This document shows positions 1 through 9,098 of a stretch of DNA of 64,000 nt, piece by piece. Position 1 is the stretch's first letter. Each line of letters begins with the position of its first letter. The notes beneath the pieces are model-generated. The model ran no database searches. It was given only the letters and a program-made list of their open reading frames with translations, and had not been told where the DNA came from. Source of the stretch: Phycisphaerae bacterium RAS1 (lineage in GTDB: Bacteria > Planctomycetota > Phycisphaerae > UBA1845 > Fen-1342); the NCBI GenBank assembly GCA_007859745.1, contig SMLU01000001.1:1736001-1800000 (forward strand), in the 5' to 3' direction. A program made the position numbers and the translations under genes.

Positions 1-2
1 TG

Positions 3-881
3 GAGCGTTGGTATCGCTTGACCGGCGACGCCAACCGACTGTGGAAGGTGCTCGATTTCATCGACGCACAGTTCCCGCAGCGCGGCTCCGATCCCGTCCA
101 GAAAGACCGCTGGCACCGGGCGCGGGCCATGCTTGTCGGATACGCGGCGCGCTACCCGACCGAGAACTTCGAGGTCGTTGAGATTGAGAAGGTCTTCCAC
201 GGTGAGATTCGCAACCCCGACACCGGCCGCCCGAGCCAGACGTTTGTCATGTCCGGCAAGGCGGACGGCATCGTGCGGCTCGACGGTGAGCTGTACCTGC
301 TCGAGCACAAGACCGCACGCTCGATCGACGCGAATTACCTGGACAAACTGTGGACCGACACGCAAATCGCGCTCTACAGCTATTACCTGCGCCAGGTCGG
401 CTATCCGATTGTGGGCGTCCTCTACAACGTGCTGCTGAAGACGCGCCTGAAGCAGCGCGAGGGTGAATCGCAGGAAGAATACGAAGCGCGACGTGCCGAG
501 TTGGCCGCGAAGAACAAGAGCGGCAAATCGACGGCGCAGCGGCAACTCCCCGAGACCGACGAGGAATTCCAAGCCCGCCTGGCCGAGTGGTACGCCAAGC
601 CCGAGGCGTTCCACCGCGAACGCATCTATCTCTCCGAAGACCGCCTGGCGATGTTGCAGGAGGAAGTCTGGGAGATCACGCAGCAGTATCTCGATGCGCG
701 GCGCCGCGGGAAGTGGTTGCTGAACACGTCGAACTGCTTCGCCTACGACCGGCCGTGTGAGTACCTGCCGTACTGCCAGTCCAACTTCAACCCCAACGTG
801 CGCGACAACCTGTTCGAGATCGCCCCGCCGCACGAAGAGCTCGCGGTCGGCGCCGCGAGCGAGGCCGAGTCCACGTTTTGA
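3..881 (+). CDS. PD-(D/E)XK nuclease (RecB/Cas4-like), 5' end cut by window
   Basis: The reading frame is open to the first base of the window, so the true start probably lies outside. The first internal start is a TTG at 18 without a convincing ribosome site. Counting from there, the PD-(D/E)XK core is visible as D83 (KADGI) followed by E96-x-K98 (LLEHKT). Three C-terminal cysteines spaced C-x6-C-x5-C resemble the Fe-S-binding tail of RecB/Cas4-type phage nucleases. It heads a run of recombination genes (ATPase, DUF669, ERCC4 nuclease), so I infer a role as the exonuclease of a phage recombination/replication module. The family assignment is firm, the exact activity inferred. Confidence 0.85.
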   Translation, partial: ERWYRLTGDANRLWKVLDFIDAQFPQRGSDPVQKDRWHRARAMLVGYAARYPTENFEVVEIEKVFHGEIRNPDTGRPSQTFVMSGKADGIVRLDGELYLLEHKTARSIDANYLDKLWTDTQIALYSYYLRQVGYPIVGVLYNVLLKTRLKQREGESQEEYEARRAELAAKNKSGKSTAQRQLPETDEEFQARLAEWYAKPEAFHRERIYLSEDRLAMLQEEVWEITQQYLDARRRGKWLLNTSNCFAYDRPCEYLPYCQSNFNPNVRDNLFEIAPPHEELAVGAASEAESTF

Positions 882-892
882 AGGAGCACCCC

Positions 893-1681
893 ATGCCCGT
901 CACACTGCCTACCGATCGCACGAAACCCGCTGCGGACCTGTCGCAGCAGACGATCCTGGCGTACGGCCCACCGAAAATCGGCAAGAGCACGTTCGCGAGC
1001 CGGTTTCCCGAGGTGCTGTTTTTCGAGTGCGAACCGGGCCTCAACCAGCTCGAAGTGTTCAAGATTCCGACCTACACCTGGGAGGATTTCCTGGCGGCGT
1101 GCAAATTGGTCGCCGCCGGCAACCACCGCTTCAAGACCATCGTCATCGACACGGTCGACAACGCCTTCAAGTACTGCTCGGACCACGTCTGCGGCAAGAA
1201 CAGCATCGAGTACGAGGGCGACATGGCCCACGGCAAGGGCTGGGCGCTCGTGAAGAACGAGTGGCACCGCGTGCTGACGCGTCTGGCCAGCCTGCCCTAT
1301 GGGCTGATTCTCATCTCGCACGCGCAGGACAAGACGGTCGAGACGCGGACCGGCCAGTACACGAAAACGCAGCCCAGCCTGCCGGATCGGGCGCGCGGCG
1401 TTGTGCTCGGTCTGGTGGACATGATCCTCTTCTGCGACGCGACGGCGCGCAAGGACGCGGACAGCAACCTCACCGTCGAGCGCGTCATCCGCACCAAGCC
1501 GCACCCAACGTACGAAGCCGGCGATCGCACGGGCCGCCTGCCCGAGCTGTTGCCGCTGGATTTCGACGCCTTTTTCGCAGCGTTCACTTCCGCAGCGCCC
1601 GGAGGTCGTCCCGGAGCCGGGCCGGCGAGCGGCAACAACGGTCATCCGGGCAGCACCCAGAACCAGAAGGTGAAATCATGA
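893..1681 (+). CDS. Phage AAA/RecA-like ATP-binding protein (Sak4-like)
   Basis: A single P-loop NTPase domain fills the protein: Walker A GPPKIGKST at residues 25-33 and a Walker B-like hydrophobic strand ending in VIDTVD near residue 85. Such proteins (AAA_24/Sak4 type) in phages act as ATP-dependent recombination mediators beside an exonuclease and a single-strand DNA-binding protein. The ATG at 893 is chosen because AAGGAG lies about 7 bases upstream. A TTG at 878 would place that site inside the gene. Its stop overlaps the next start in an ATGA. The neighbours support a recombination role; assignment to Sak4 rather than another AAA subgroup is inference. Confidence 0.8.
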   Translation: MPVTLPTDRTKPAADLSQQTILAYGPPKIGKSTFASRFPEVLFFECEPGLNQLEVFKIPTYTWEDFLAACKLVAAGNHRFKTIVIDTVDNAFKYCSDHVCGKNSIEYEGDMAHGKGWALVKNEWHRVLTRLASLPYGLILISHAQDKTVETRTGQYTKTQPSLPDRARGVVLGLVDMILFCDATARKDADSNLTVERVIRTKPHPTYEAGDRTGRLPELLPLDFDAFFAAFTSAAPGGRPGAGPASGNNGHPGSTQNQKVKS

Positions 1682-2151
1682 CTGACTCTGGCACCGCTTT
1701 CGATCCGCAGGCCCCGTCGCCTTATGCGGCGCCGCCGGACCTCAGCGCGTTCGACGATGAGTACGGAACCGTGCAGCCGGCGGACAGCGACGAAGTCCCC
1801 GACGGCAAGTATCAGGCGCGCGTGCATGCGGTGAAGCTTGATCGCAGCCAAAAGGGCGACCCGATGCTCAAGTGGGATCTGATCGTCCTTTCTGGTCAGC
1901 ACACGGGCCGCCACATCTTCAAGAACGCGGTGATCACGCAGGCCTCGCTGCCGTTCGTGAAGGGCGACCTGAAGACGCTCGGGCTGGAGCTGCCGAAGCT
2001 CAGTGAGCTGCCCAATCATCTGGACCAGCTGCTTGATCACGCGCTGGAGGTCACGAAGCGCACCAAGGGCGAGTACACGAACGTGTACTTCAATAAGCGC
2101 ATTCAGGTGCCCGCGGGCGAACCGATCCCCAGCGGCGCGACCCCCTTCTAG
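1678..2151 (+). CDS. DUF669 phage protein, likely ssDNA-binding
   Basis: 157 residues. The acidic, proline-rich N-terminus is followed by a DUF669-type core: PDGKYQARV near residue 42, a LKWDLIVL strand and, towards the end, a FNKRIQV segment. DUF669 proteins sit next to Sak4-like ATPases and RecB-like nucleases in many phages and are thought to be single-strand DNA-binding proteins. That function is family knowledge, not shown here. The start is the ATG of the ATGA overlap with the ATPase gene, indicating translational coupling. Confidence 0.8.
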   Translation: MTDSGTAFDPQAPSPYAAPPDLSAFDDEYGTVQPADSDEVPDGKYQARVHAVKLDRSQKGDPMLKWDLIVLSGQHTGRHIFKNAVITQASLPFVKGDLKTLGLELPKLSELPNHLDQLLDHALEVTKRTKGEYTNVYFNKRIQVPAGEPIPSGATPF

Positions 2152-2168
2152 CCGGCGCTGACAACCTT

Positions 2169-2190
2169 GCACCCGAACGGATTTGGGTGC
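2169..2190. other. Short hairpin in the gap before the ERCC4 gene
   Basis: GCACCC and GGGTGC form a perfect 6-bp stem around a 10-base loop in the 153-bp gap after the DUF669 gene. There is no T-tract, so it is not a standard intrinsic terminator. It may be an mRNA-processing or attenuating hairpin. Nothing else stands out in the gap. Confidence 0.3.
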
Positions 2191-2304
2191 GGCCGGGGCG
2201 GGATGGCGTAGCCCGTCGGCTTCACATGCTCGGAGATCGCCGGCTCCGGGCTGCCGCCGGGCTCAGACTGCCCGTGCCCGCCTCGGCTTCTTTCTCTCGC
2301 AGGG

Positions 2305-2778
2305 ATGAGCACCCCGATGGACTTCCGCATCGTGATCGATACGCGTGAGCAGGAGCCGTACGGCTTCACCTGTGGCGTCGTTCGCCGCGCGCTGCCTGCC
2401 GGTGATTACTCGGCAGACGAATACGAGGATGTCGTCGCAGTCGAGCGCAAGAGCCTGTCAGACTTCGCGCGGACCACCATTCACGAGTTCGCGCGCTTCG
2501 CCGCCGAATTGGATCAGCTCGCGCATCTGCCGCACGCCTGCATCGTGGTCGAGGCCGACCTTGATCACGTCCTGCGCGGTCTGGCCGGTGAGGCCTTGCG
2601 CGGGGTTTCACCCGAGTCGCTGCTCGGCGCCGCCGTTCACATCCAGGTGCGCTTCGGCGTACCGGTGATCTGGTGCGGATCGCGGCAGGCCGCGTGCGCG
2701 TTCACGGATGCGTTTCTGCGCATGGCCGTGCGCGAGACCTCCGCCCGGCGGCTCGCCGCGGAGATGCGCCATGCCTGA
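2305..2778 (+). CDS. ERCC4-domain nuclease (XPF-type)
   Basis: 157 residues, essentially a bare XPF/ERCC4 nuclease domain. The signature GD-Xn-ERK-X3-D is complete: IDTREQ at residues 11-16, GD at 33-34, E47-R48-K49, D53. No helicase or tandem HhH domain is present, as is usual for phage versions. It should cut branched or single-strand/double-strand junction DNA during recombination or replication. The start is ATG 2305; ATG 2317 is an alternative that keeps the domain intact. The gene overlaps the helicase gene by 8 bp. Catalytic residues are seen; the substrate is inferred. Confidence 0.85.
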   Translation: MSTPMDFRIVIDTREQEPYGFTCGVVRRALPAGDYSADEYEDVVAVERKSLSDFARTTIHEFARFAAELDQLAHLPHACIVVEADLDHVLRGLAGEALRGVSPESLLGAAVHIQVRFGVPVIWCGSRQAACAFTDAFLRMAVRETSARRLAAEMRHA

Positions 2779-5700
2779 GACGATCCTCGGCACGATTCAG
2801 AAGACCTATCACAGCAGCCCGGGCTTCTCGGCTGGCGTGCTGACGGCGGACGACGGTCGCACTGTGCGGTTTGCGGGAAAGTTCTGCGCCAACGATGGCG
2901 ACGTCGTGGCGCTGGTCGGCCACTGGAAGCACGATGCCAAGTACGGCCGCCAGTTCGTCGTCGAGTCGCTGTCGTACGAGCTGCCTGAGACCAGCGAAGG
3001 TCTCGTGAACTACCTCGCCAAGCACCCGGCGTTCACGGGCATTGGTGAGTCCACCGCGCGGCGGATCGTGATATACGCCGCCAGCGCCGCCAATCTCGAC
3101 GGCATCATCCGCCAGGACGTCGACGAACTGCATCGGGCCTTGCGCGTCCCGCGCGCGACACTGGAATCGCTGCGTGAGGCCTGGATCGCCAACAGCTCCG
3201 AAAACGAGGTCCGCGCTTACCTGTCGGGCTTCGGCCTCACCGCTCACCAAGTCGAGACGCTGCTCGAGAAGTTCGGCAACAGCATCGTTGGCGTGCTCCG
3301 CAGCGATCCCTACCAACTCATTCAGCACGTGCGCGGCTACGGCTTCAAGAAGGTTGACAAGATCGCCCGCGCCATGGGCACGCCGAAAGACCACCCGGGC
3401 CGAATCGAGGCCGGTCTCCAGTACGTCGTGACGGAGGAGATCGGCAACGGCCATACCTGGATCGGCGGCGCCGATATCCTCGACAAAGCCAACGAACTTC
3501 TGCTACTCGACACGCTCGACAGCCGCGAAATGATCCGGCGGGCGGGTGAACGGCTGCTACAGGCCGGCATGCTCATAGCGGACGGCAGCGCCGTCGCGAC
3601 GGCCGCGCTTCTGGAAGCCGAACGGTTCATTCAACAGACGTTCGCGGCGCACGCGGTGGAAGCGCATCCGGCCCAGCGGGTTACCGATGGCCGGCTCAAC
3701 CATTGCCAGCAAATTGCGTATGCCAATGCGCTCACTCAGCGCATTTCCGTAATCTCCGGCGGGGCAGGCACAGGCAAGGCGCAACCGCTGGACGCCAAGA
3801 TCCTGACGCCCAGCGGCTGGCGGCGCATGGGAGAGATCAAGTCCGGCGACCGCGTCATCGGAGCGAACGGGCGCGCTTGCCGGGTTGCCGCCGTCTACCC
3901 GCAGGGCCGCCGTCAGGTGTACCGCGTGATCATGACCGACGGCGCATCGACGGAGTGCTGCGACGAGCACCTATGGCTCACACGTTCGCAGAACGATCGT
4001 GATCGAGCCCGGGCGGAAAGAGTGCTACCTCTCCACGAGATTCGCGCCGCGCTCTGCAGCCCGAATGGGAAGCGCCAGCACTGGATTCCGATGGTGACTC
4101 CCGTGGAATTCGCCGGCGGAGAACTACCACTCGACGCATATGTGCTCGGTTTGCTGCTTGGCGACGGCTGCTTTCGGGTGCCGCGCGGCTGCGCGTTCTC
4201 AAATGGCGACCCGACCGTGGTTGCGGCCCTGGCCGCCGGCCTGCCACACGGCTGTCGCTTGCGGCGGTCCGCCTCCAGGCCGATTGACTACCGCATTTAC
4301 GGGAACGGCCAGGGCGACGGCAATGCACTGCTGGTAGCGCTGCGCGAACTCGGCCTGGAAGGTAAGGGCGCGGCGGACAAGTTCGTGCCGGAACCATACC
4401 TGCTGTCGCGCTCGGCGCATCGCCTGTCGCTTCTCCAAGGGCTGCTGGATGCGGACGGCTCCACCGACGGCCACTCTGTCGAATACACGACGACGTCGTT
4501 ACGGCTGGCGAACGACGTGGTCTTCCTGGCGCGATCCTTGGGCGGCACCGCAGCTTGTGCGGAGCGCCAGACCTATTACACACATGGCGGCGAGCGCCGC
4601 GCTGGAAAGCCCTCCTATCGCATTCACCTGTGCCTGCCAGGCTACATCTGGCCGTTTCGGCACCCGCGCAAGGCGTGCTCATATGTGCCGCACACGAAGT
4701 ACCAGCCGCGCCGCGCGATTCAGGCCGTACAGCCCGTCGGTGTGAAGGAAGTGCAGTGCATCGTCGTGGATGCGCCGGACCATCTCTACGTCACAGACGA
4801 CTTCATCGTCACGCACAACACCTACACCGTTGCCGCAGTCGCCCGGGCGTGCCGGGCGCAGGACCTTTCCGTCGCCGTGTGTGCTCCCACCGGCAAAGCC
4901 GCGAAACGAATCGAAGAGACGCTCCGCGCCGAAGGCGTCGACCTTGAAGCCAAGACGATCCACCGATTGTTGAAGTACGACGGCACGCGCTTCAACCGCG
5001 ACAGCCTCTCGGAACCGATCGCCGCCGACCCGGAGAACGACGCGGACGGCGGCGAGCCGGGCTACGACGTCGTCATCGTTGATGAGGTCTCAATGGTCGA
5101 CGTGCCGCTCATGGCCGAGTTGCTGCGTCGCATCGATTTCGGCCGCACGCGGCTGATTCTTGTCGGCGACCACAACCAACTTCCGCCGGTGGGACCGGGC
5201 AACGTGCTGCGCGACATCATCGCGCATCGCCTCGTACCGCTGGTCGTGCTGGATGAGATCGTCCGGCAGGCGGGTGTCCTGAAGGCCAACAGCTCGGCGA
5301 TCTTGACCGGCGTCGTCGCGCCCACCGCCGTCAGCGATCCGGCCTGGACGGTCGTCGATGCGTTTCAGGATGCGCTGCCAATCCAGGCGTACCTGCGTGA
5401 CCTGGTGCTGAAGAAGCTGCCGCAGCGTCTCGGCGTCGATCCTATCCGCGACGTGCAGATCATCACGCCCACGCACCTGGGCGCGCTCGGGACGAAGGCC
5501 ATCAATCAGATGATGCAGCACCTGCTGCACGGCGACCCCGGCCGCAAATTCGCCGTCGGCGACAAGGTGATCCAGACCAGCAACGACTACGACCTGGGCA
5601 TCATGAACGGCACGATTGGCCGGGTACTCGAGCACGAGCCCGGCGCCGAGGGCGGCTACTGGATCGATTTCGACGGCGTCGGCACGCGCCAGATCAAGGG

Positions 5701-5995
5701 CGACGCTGTTCACGACGTCCAGCTGGCATACGCCCTGACTGCACATAAAGCCCAGGGCAGCGAATTCCCGTGCGCAGTGGTGCTCTGTCATCGGTCGCAT
5801 TTCTTCGCCGATCGGAATTGGCTCTACACCGCCGTGACGCGCGCGGCGAAGTACTGCGTGCTAATCGGCGATCAGTGGGGCTTGCGCAACGCCGCCCGCA
5901 AGAACCAGGTGATCCATCGCCGCACGTTCCTGGACCGGTGGGCGCGGGCGCCGACCGACGGCGTACGTAACGGTCAGGAACTCGTACATGCCTGA
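2771..5995 (+). CDS. recD2: RecD2-like SF1B helicase interrupted by an intein
   Basis: The 1074-residue precursor contains an N-terminal OB-like and helix-hairpin-helix region (about 1-200, including FTGIGESTARRIV), a superfamily 1B helicase core and a C-terminal UvrD-like segment (AYALTAHKAQGSEFP). The P-loop reads GGAGTGK up to residue 336. A 347-residue intein then intervenes (337-683), and the extein resumes with T684, restoring GGAGTGKT after splicing. A VIVDEVSM Walker B motif follows. The mature helicase would be about 727 residues, normal for RecD2/TraA-type helicases. ATG 2771, overlapping the ERCC4 gene, is preferred over earlier in-frame codons. It probably unwinds DNA with the nearby nucleases. 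Helicase activity must depend on splicing because the intein breaks the ATP site. Confidence 0.9.
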   Translation: MPETILGTIQKTYHSSPGFSAGVLTADDGRTVRFAGKFCANDGDVVALVGHWKHDAKYGRQFVVESLSYELPETSEGLVNYLAKHPAFTGIGESTARRIVIYAASAANLDGIIRQDVDELHRALRVPRATLESLREAWIANSSENEVRAYLSGFGLTAHQVETLLEKFGNSIVGVLRSDPYQLIQHVRGYGFKKVDKIARAMGTPKDHPGRIEAGLQYVVTEEIGNGHTWIGGADILDKANELLLLDTLDSREMIRRAGERLLQAGMLIADGSAVATAALLEAERFIQQTFAAHAVEAHPAQRVTDGRLNHCQQIAYANALTQRISVISGGAGTGKAQPLDAKILTPSGWRRMGEIKSGDRVIGANGRACRVAAVYPQGRRQVYRVIMTDGASTECCDEHLWLTRSQNDRDRARAERVLPLHEIRAALCSPNGKRQHWIPMVTPVEFAGGELPLDAYVLGLLLGDGCFRVPRGCAFSNGDPTVVAALAAGLPHGCRLRRSASRPIDYRIYGNGQGDGNALLVALRELGLEGKGAADKFVPEPYLLSRSAHRLSLLQGLLDADGSTDGHSVEYTTTSLRLANDVVFLARSLGGTAACAERQTYYTHGGERRAGKPSYRIHLCLPGYIWPFRHPRKACSYVPHTKYQPRRAIQAVQPVGVKEVQCIVVDAPDHLYVTDDFIVTHNTYTVAAVARACRAQDLSVAVCAPTGKAAKRIEETLRAEGVDLEAKTIHRLLKYDGTRFNRDSLSEPIAADPENDADGGEPGYDVVIVDEVSMVDVPLMAELLRRIDFGRTRLILVGDHNQLPPVGPGNVLRDIIAHRLVPLVVLDEIVRQAGVLKANSSAILTGVVAPTAVSDPAWTVVDAFQDALPIQAYLRDLVLKKLPQRLGVDPIRDVQIITPTHLGALGTKAINQMMQHLLHGDPGRKFAVGDKVIQTSNDYDLGIMNGTIGRVLEHEPGAEGGYWIDFDGVGTRQIKGDAVHDVQLAYALTAHKAQGSEFPCAVVLCHRSHFFADRNWLYTAVTRAAKYCVLIGDQWGLRNAARKNQVIHRRTFLDRWARAPTDGVRNGQELVHA
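3779..4819 (+). other. Class 3-type intein with LAGLIDADG endonuclease
   Basis: This 347-codon in-frame insertion lies between GTGK and T of the helicase Walker A motif. The intein begins with Ala, not Cys/Ser, and ends in THN followed by Thr as the +1 residue. The features of class 3 inteins are visible: Trp two residues after the block B His (EHLW), Cys at block F (VQCIVVD) and Thr in block G (IVTHN). These form the W-C-T set in which the block F Cys starts splicing. Two LAGLIDADG-like motifs (LGLLLGDGCF and LLQGLLDADG) mark a homing endonuclease domain, so the element may be mobile. Intein and borders are clear; the class assignment rests on reading the motifs. Confidence 0.88.
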
Positions 5996-8375
5996 ATCGG
6001 CGTTCGCCTTCGACGTGCAGCGTCTGGCGGGCTGCGTGCCCGCCTGCCTGCGCGAGCGCGCCCAATGGGTGTGCTGGGAATACGTCGAGCGCGACGGCAA
6101 GCCGACGAGATGCCCGATCAGCCCGACCAAGGGTGGAAGGGCGTCCTCGACCGACCCGGCGACGTGGGGGTCGTTCGAGCAGGCGATTGCTGCCTGCCAA
6201 GCTGCGGGCTTGGAGGGCGTCGGCTTTGTCTTCAGCGCCGACGACCCGTTCGCTGGCGTCGATCTGGACAAGTGCATCGATCCAACGACCGGCCAGCCCA
6301 AACCGTGGGCGCAGGCGATTCTCGACCGGCTCGACGGCTACAGCGAGATCAGTCCGTCGGGCGCCGGCGCGAAGATCTTCGTCCGCGCTTCCAAGCCCGG
6401 TCCGCGCTGCAAGACCGGGTACGAGGACGGCGCGATCGAGATGTACGATCGCGACCGGTTCTTCACCACAACCGGCCAAAGCCTGCACGATCCGCCGAAA
6501 GACGTGGACGAGCGCCAGGTTGCGGTCGATGCGCTGTACACGCAGATCTTCGGAGCGCCAACGAACGTCCCGCCGCCGCCGCCCAACCCCTCCAACAACG
6601 GTCAGCTCCATCTCGACGACGACGAAATCGTTCGTCTCGCCTGTTCCAGCAAGAAGTCCGGCGCGAAATTCGCGTCGCTCTGGGCGGGCCGTTGGAACGA
6701 CTTCTTCAATTCGCGTAGCGAGGCGGACTCCTCCGTCGTCTTCACGCTGGCCTTCTACACGAAGGACGCCAGCCAGATCGACCGCATCTTCCGTCGCTCG
6801 GCGCTCATGCGCGAGAAATGGGACGAGTCGCACGGCCAGCAGACCTACGGCGCGATGACGATCGGAAAGGCGCTCGCGACAGTCACCGGCCAGTATGAAT
6901 CACGGAAGCGACGTGGCGGTTCGGGGCGCAACGGACAAAAGTCAGCCGCCCGACCCCTTTCGGGCGAGCCACCCCCGGGTTCGATCGATCCGGCGACCGG
7001 GCATTTGATCCTCTCGACTGAGCGCACGCTGCCGACCGCCGAGGCGTACGTCCGGCTTTTTCACCAGCATCCGGAGGCCATCACGCTCCGGCATTACGCC
7101 GGGATGCTCATGGCGTGGCGCGACAACCGCTACATCGAACTCGAGGACGACGCGCTTCGGAACCGTCTGCTACCGTGGCTGCACGCGGCCGTCCGAATGA
7201 CGTACGACTCCCAGGCCGAGAAGTGGGTTGCAGTGGATTTCCCAGCCAACCCGCACACGATGAAGGCGGCGCTCGAGTCGGTGAAGGCGCACACGCACCT
7301 GCCAGCGGCGACGCCTTCGCCGTCCTGGCTTGACCCGAGCTCCGATCGCCCGGACCCCTGCGAAATTGTGCCGTGCCGATCGTCGCTGCTGCATCTGCCC
7401 ACGATGCAGCAGATCGCTCCGTCGCCTGCTTTCTTTGCAGTCAACGCGCTGGATTACGACCACCAGCCCAACGCATCGGAGCCGCGCCAGTGGCAGGCCT
7501 TCCTGAGCCAGCTCTTCGAGGACGACCTGCAATCGTGGGATCTGCTGCAGGAGTGGTTCGGCTACTGCCTCACCGGCGACACCTCGCAGCACAAGATGCT
7601 GCTGATCGTCGGACCGCGTCGCAGCGGCAAGGGCACCCTCGCACGCGTTCTGACGCGCTTGGTCGGCGCCGGCAATGTCGCTGGCCCCACGACATCAAGT
7701 CTGGCTGGCCCGTTCGGCCTACAGCCGTTGATCGGCAAGTCGCTGGCGATTGTCAGCGACGCCCGTTTCTCGGGCGAGAACATTCAAACGGTTATCGAAC
7801 GCCTTTTGTGCATCTCCGGCGAAGACACGCTGACGATCGACCGCAAGCACATGACCAGCGTCACCATGAAGCTGCCGACGCGGTTCGTCTTCCTGACCAA
7901 TGAACTCCCGCGCTTGACCGATGCCTCGGGCGCCCTGGCCGGGCGGTTCATGATGCTGCGATTGACCGAGAGCTACTACGGCCGCGAGGACAAGGCGCTC
8001 ACGGCCAAGCTGCTGACGGAGCTCCCGGGCATTCTGAACTGGTCGATCAGCGGTTGGCGGCAACTGCGGGAACGTGGCCACTTCATTCAGCCCACCAGTG
8101 TCGAGGATGCGCTGCGCGACATGGAAGATCTGTCCAGCCCGGTCGGCGCGTTCGTGCGGGAGCGCTGCGAGATTGGCGGTGGCTTGCGCATTTGGATCGA
8201 CGACCTGTACCAGGCGTGGAAACAGTGGTGCGAGGCGGATGGCCGCGTCAGCGTCACCACCAAGCAGACGTTCGGGCGTGACCTTATGGCGGCGGCGCCG
8301 GGAGTCGTAACCCGTTGTGGAACCAATGGGGTGCGCTTTTACCAGGGCATCGCGCTGAAGGGGGTGCTGGCATGA
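5988..8375 (+). CDS. Phage primase-helicase (PrimPol-like N-terminus, SF3/D5 helicase)
   Basis: 795 residues. The N-terminal ~180 residues resemble the AEP/PrimPol domain of NrS-1-like phage polymerases: GVGFVFSADDPFAGVDLDKC with the D-x-D pair, then SPSGAGAKIFV. A middle segment (IDRIFRRSALMREKWDE) matches the helical-bundle region of that family. The C-terminal half is a D5/SF3 helicase with Walker A GPRRSGKGT at 542-550 and a VFLTNELPRL motif. Such proteins lay primers and unwind at a phage origin. The start ATG 5988 overlaps the helicase stop. It ends in an ATGA 17 bp before a repeat cluster that could be its origin. Confidence 0.85.
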   Translation: MPESAFAFDVQRLAGCVPACLRERAQWVCWEYVERDGKPTRCPISPTKGGRASSTDPATWGSFEQAIAACQAAGLEGVGFVFSADDPFAGVDLDKCIDPTTGQPKPWAQAILDRLDGYSEISPSGAGAKIFVRASKPGPRCKTGYEDGAIEMYDRDRFFTTTGQSLHDPPKDVDERQVAVDALYTQIFGAPTNVPPPPPNPSNNGQLHLDDDEIVRLACSSKKSGAKFASLWAGRWNDFFNSRSEADSSVVFTLAFYTKDASQIDRIFRRSALMREKWDESHGQQTYGAMTIGKALATVTGQYESRKRRGGSGRNGQKSAARPLSGEPPPGSIDPATGHLILSTERTLPTAEAYVRLFHQHPEAITLRHYAGMLMAWRDNRYIELEDDALRNRLLPWLHAAVRMTYDSQAEKWVAVDFPANPHTMKAALESVKAHTHLPAATPSPSWLDPSSDRPDPCEIVPCRSSLLHLPTMQQIAPSPAFFAVNALDYDHQPNASEPRQWQAFLSQLFEDDLQSWDLLQEWFGYCLTGDTSQHKMLLIVGPRRSGKGTLARVLTRLVGAGNVAGPTTSSLAGPFGLQPLIGKSLAIVSDARFSGENIQTVIERLLCISGEDTLTIDRKHMTSVTMKLPTRFVFLTNELPRLTDASGALAGRFMMLRLTESYYGREDKALTAKLLTELPGILNWSISGWRQLRERGHFIQPTSVEDALRDMEDLSSPVGAFVRERCEIGGGLRIWIDDLYQAWKQWCEADGRVSVTTKQTFGRDLMAAAPGVVTRCGTNGVRFYQGIALKGVLA

Positions 8376-8391
8376 TCCGACGAGCCATCAA

Positions 8392-8575
8392 CAAGCGCGA
8401 ACAAGCGGACAACCAGCGCGATGGGGTTCGGTATCGCGCTTGCGCTCGGTTCTTATCCAGCAAGGACTTACGAGCGCGCATACGCGAACAAGCGCGATCT
8501 ACGGCAGGTACGCGCATGCGCGCGGGCGCGCACGCGGGATGGCGCAGTCGGAACCAGCGCGCTTGTCCGCGCTTG
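8392..8575. repeat. Iteron-like cluster, candidate replication origin or operator
   Basis: The octamer CAAGCGCG occurs on the + strand at 8392-8399 and 8488-8495. Its complement CGCGCTTG occurs at 8435-8442, 8558-8565 and 8568-8575. Near-matches (AACAAGCGGA, AACCAGCGCG) fill the spaces. Five exact copies of an 8-mer in 184 bp far exceed chance even at this GC content. The cluster lies directly after the primase/helicase gene in a 366-bp stretch (8376-8741) with no convincing gene, although one frame stays open through it. An origin bound by an initiator is the favoured reading; an operator is the alternative. Confidence 0.5.
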
Positions 8576-8741
8576 TTGCGCTGCGCGCGCTCAAGTGCGA
8601 GTGCGCGAACTAGCGCAGGCGGCCGTCTCGGATTTTTTCGCCAGCGGTTCCTCCCCGGCCGAAACTCCCCGGAGGGCACGCGGGAACACGGGCCAGCATC
8701 AATAGAGTTTATTCAATCTGTCCGACGTGAAGGGCTATTGC

Positions 8742-9098
8742 ATGGCAACCCACGACGAATGGGCGAAAGCCGCCAAGCGACTCTGTGGTCGGTTCGAGGG
8801 CGAGACGAAGCAGACCCTGCGCTCGCTGAACCCATGGGTGAAAACGGCGGAGTGCATGATCAAGGCTTGGGACAACCGGAGCTGCCAGCCGCCGACGCGC
8901 CCCCGGAAACCGGCGGCGCCGCCAGCGAACTGGAAGGAGTTCTGCCAGCGGGCAGCACAGTCCTTGAACACGGCGGCAAAACGGCCTGCCAAGGGAACAT
9001 GGGAATATTGGGCGGCGCTGCGTGGCGCGATGCGCTGTCGATACGTCCGCAAGAGCGCCAGGGCGCGCCACTCGGATTCCTCCGGCCCCGCGATCTGA
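8742..9098 (+). CDS. Hypothetical protein, W/K-rich, 118 aa
   Basis: Unrecognised. The reading frame starts at ATG 8742 and yields a basic protein with five tryptophans (for example HDEWAKAAKRL and GTWEYWAAL), a composition more protein-like than the two overlapping frames up to about 9000. It overlaps the proposed start of the HNH gene by about 100 bp. It could be a small DNA-associated phage protein, but no motif supports this. The ribosome site is weak, and the gene may be expressed from the repeat region upstream. Confidence 0.4.
   Translation: MATHDEWAKAAKRLCGRFEGETKQTLRSLNPWVKTAECMIKAWDNRSCQPPTRPRKPAAPPANWKEFCQRAAQSLNTAAKRPAKGTWEYWAALRGAMRCRYVRKSARARHSDSSGPAI

Noticed and set aside
8372-8998. 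N-terminal extension of the HNH protein from the ATG overlapping the primase stop
   Set aside because: The frame is open but runs through the octamer repeats and gives Arg/Ala-rich low-complexity text. A different frame (8,742) is more protein-like in the second half.
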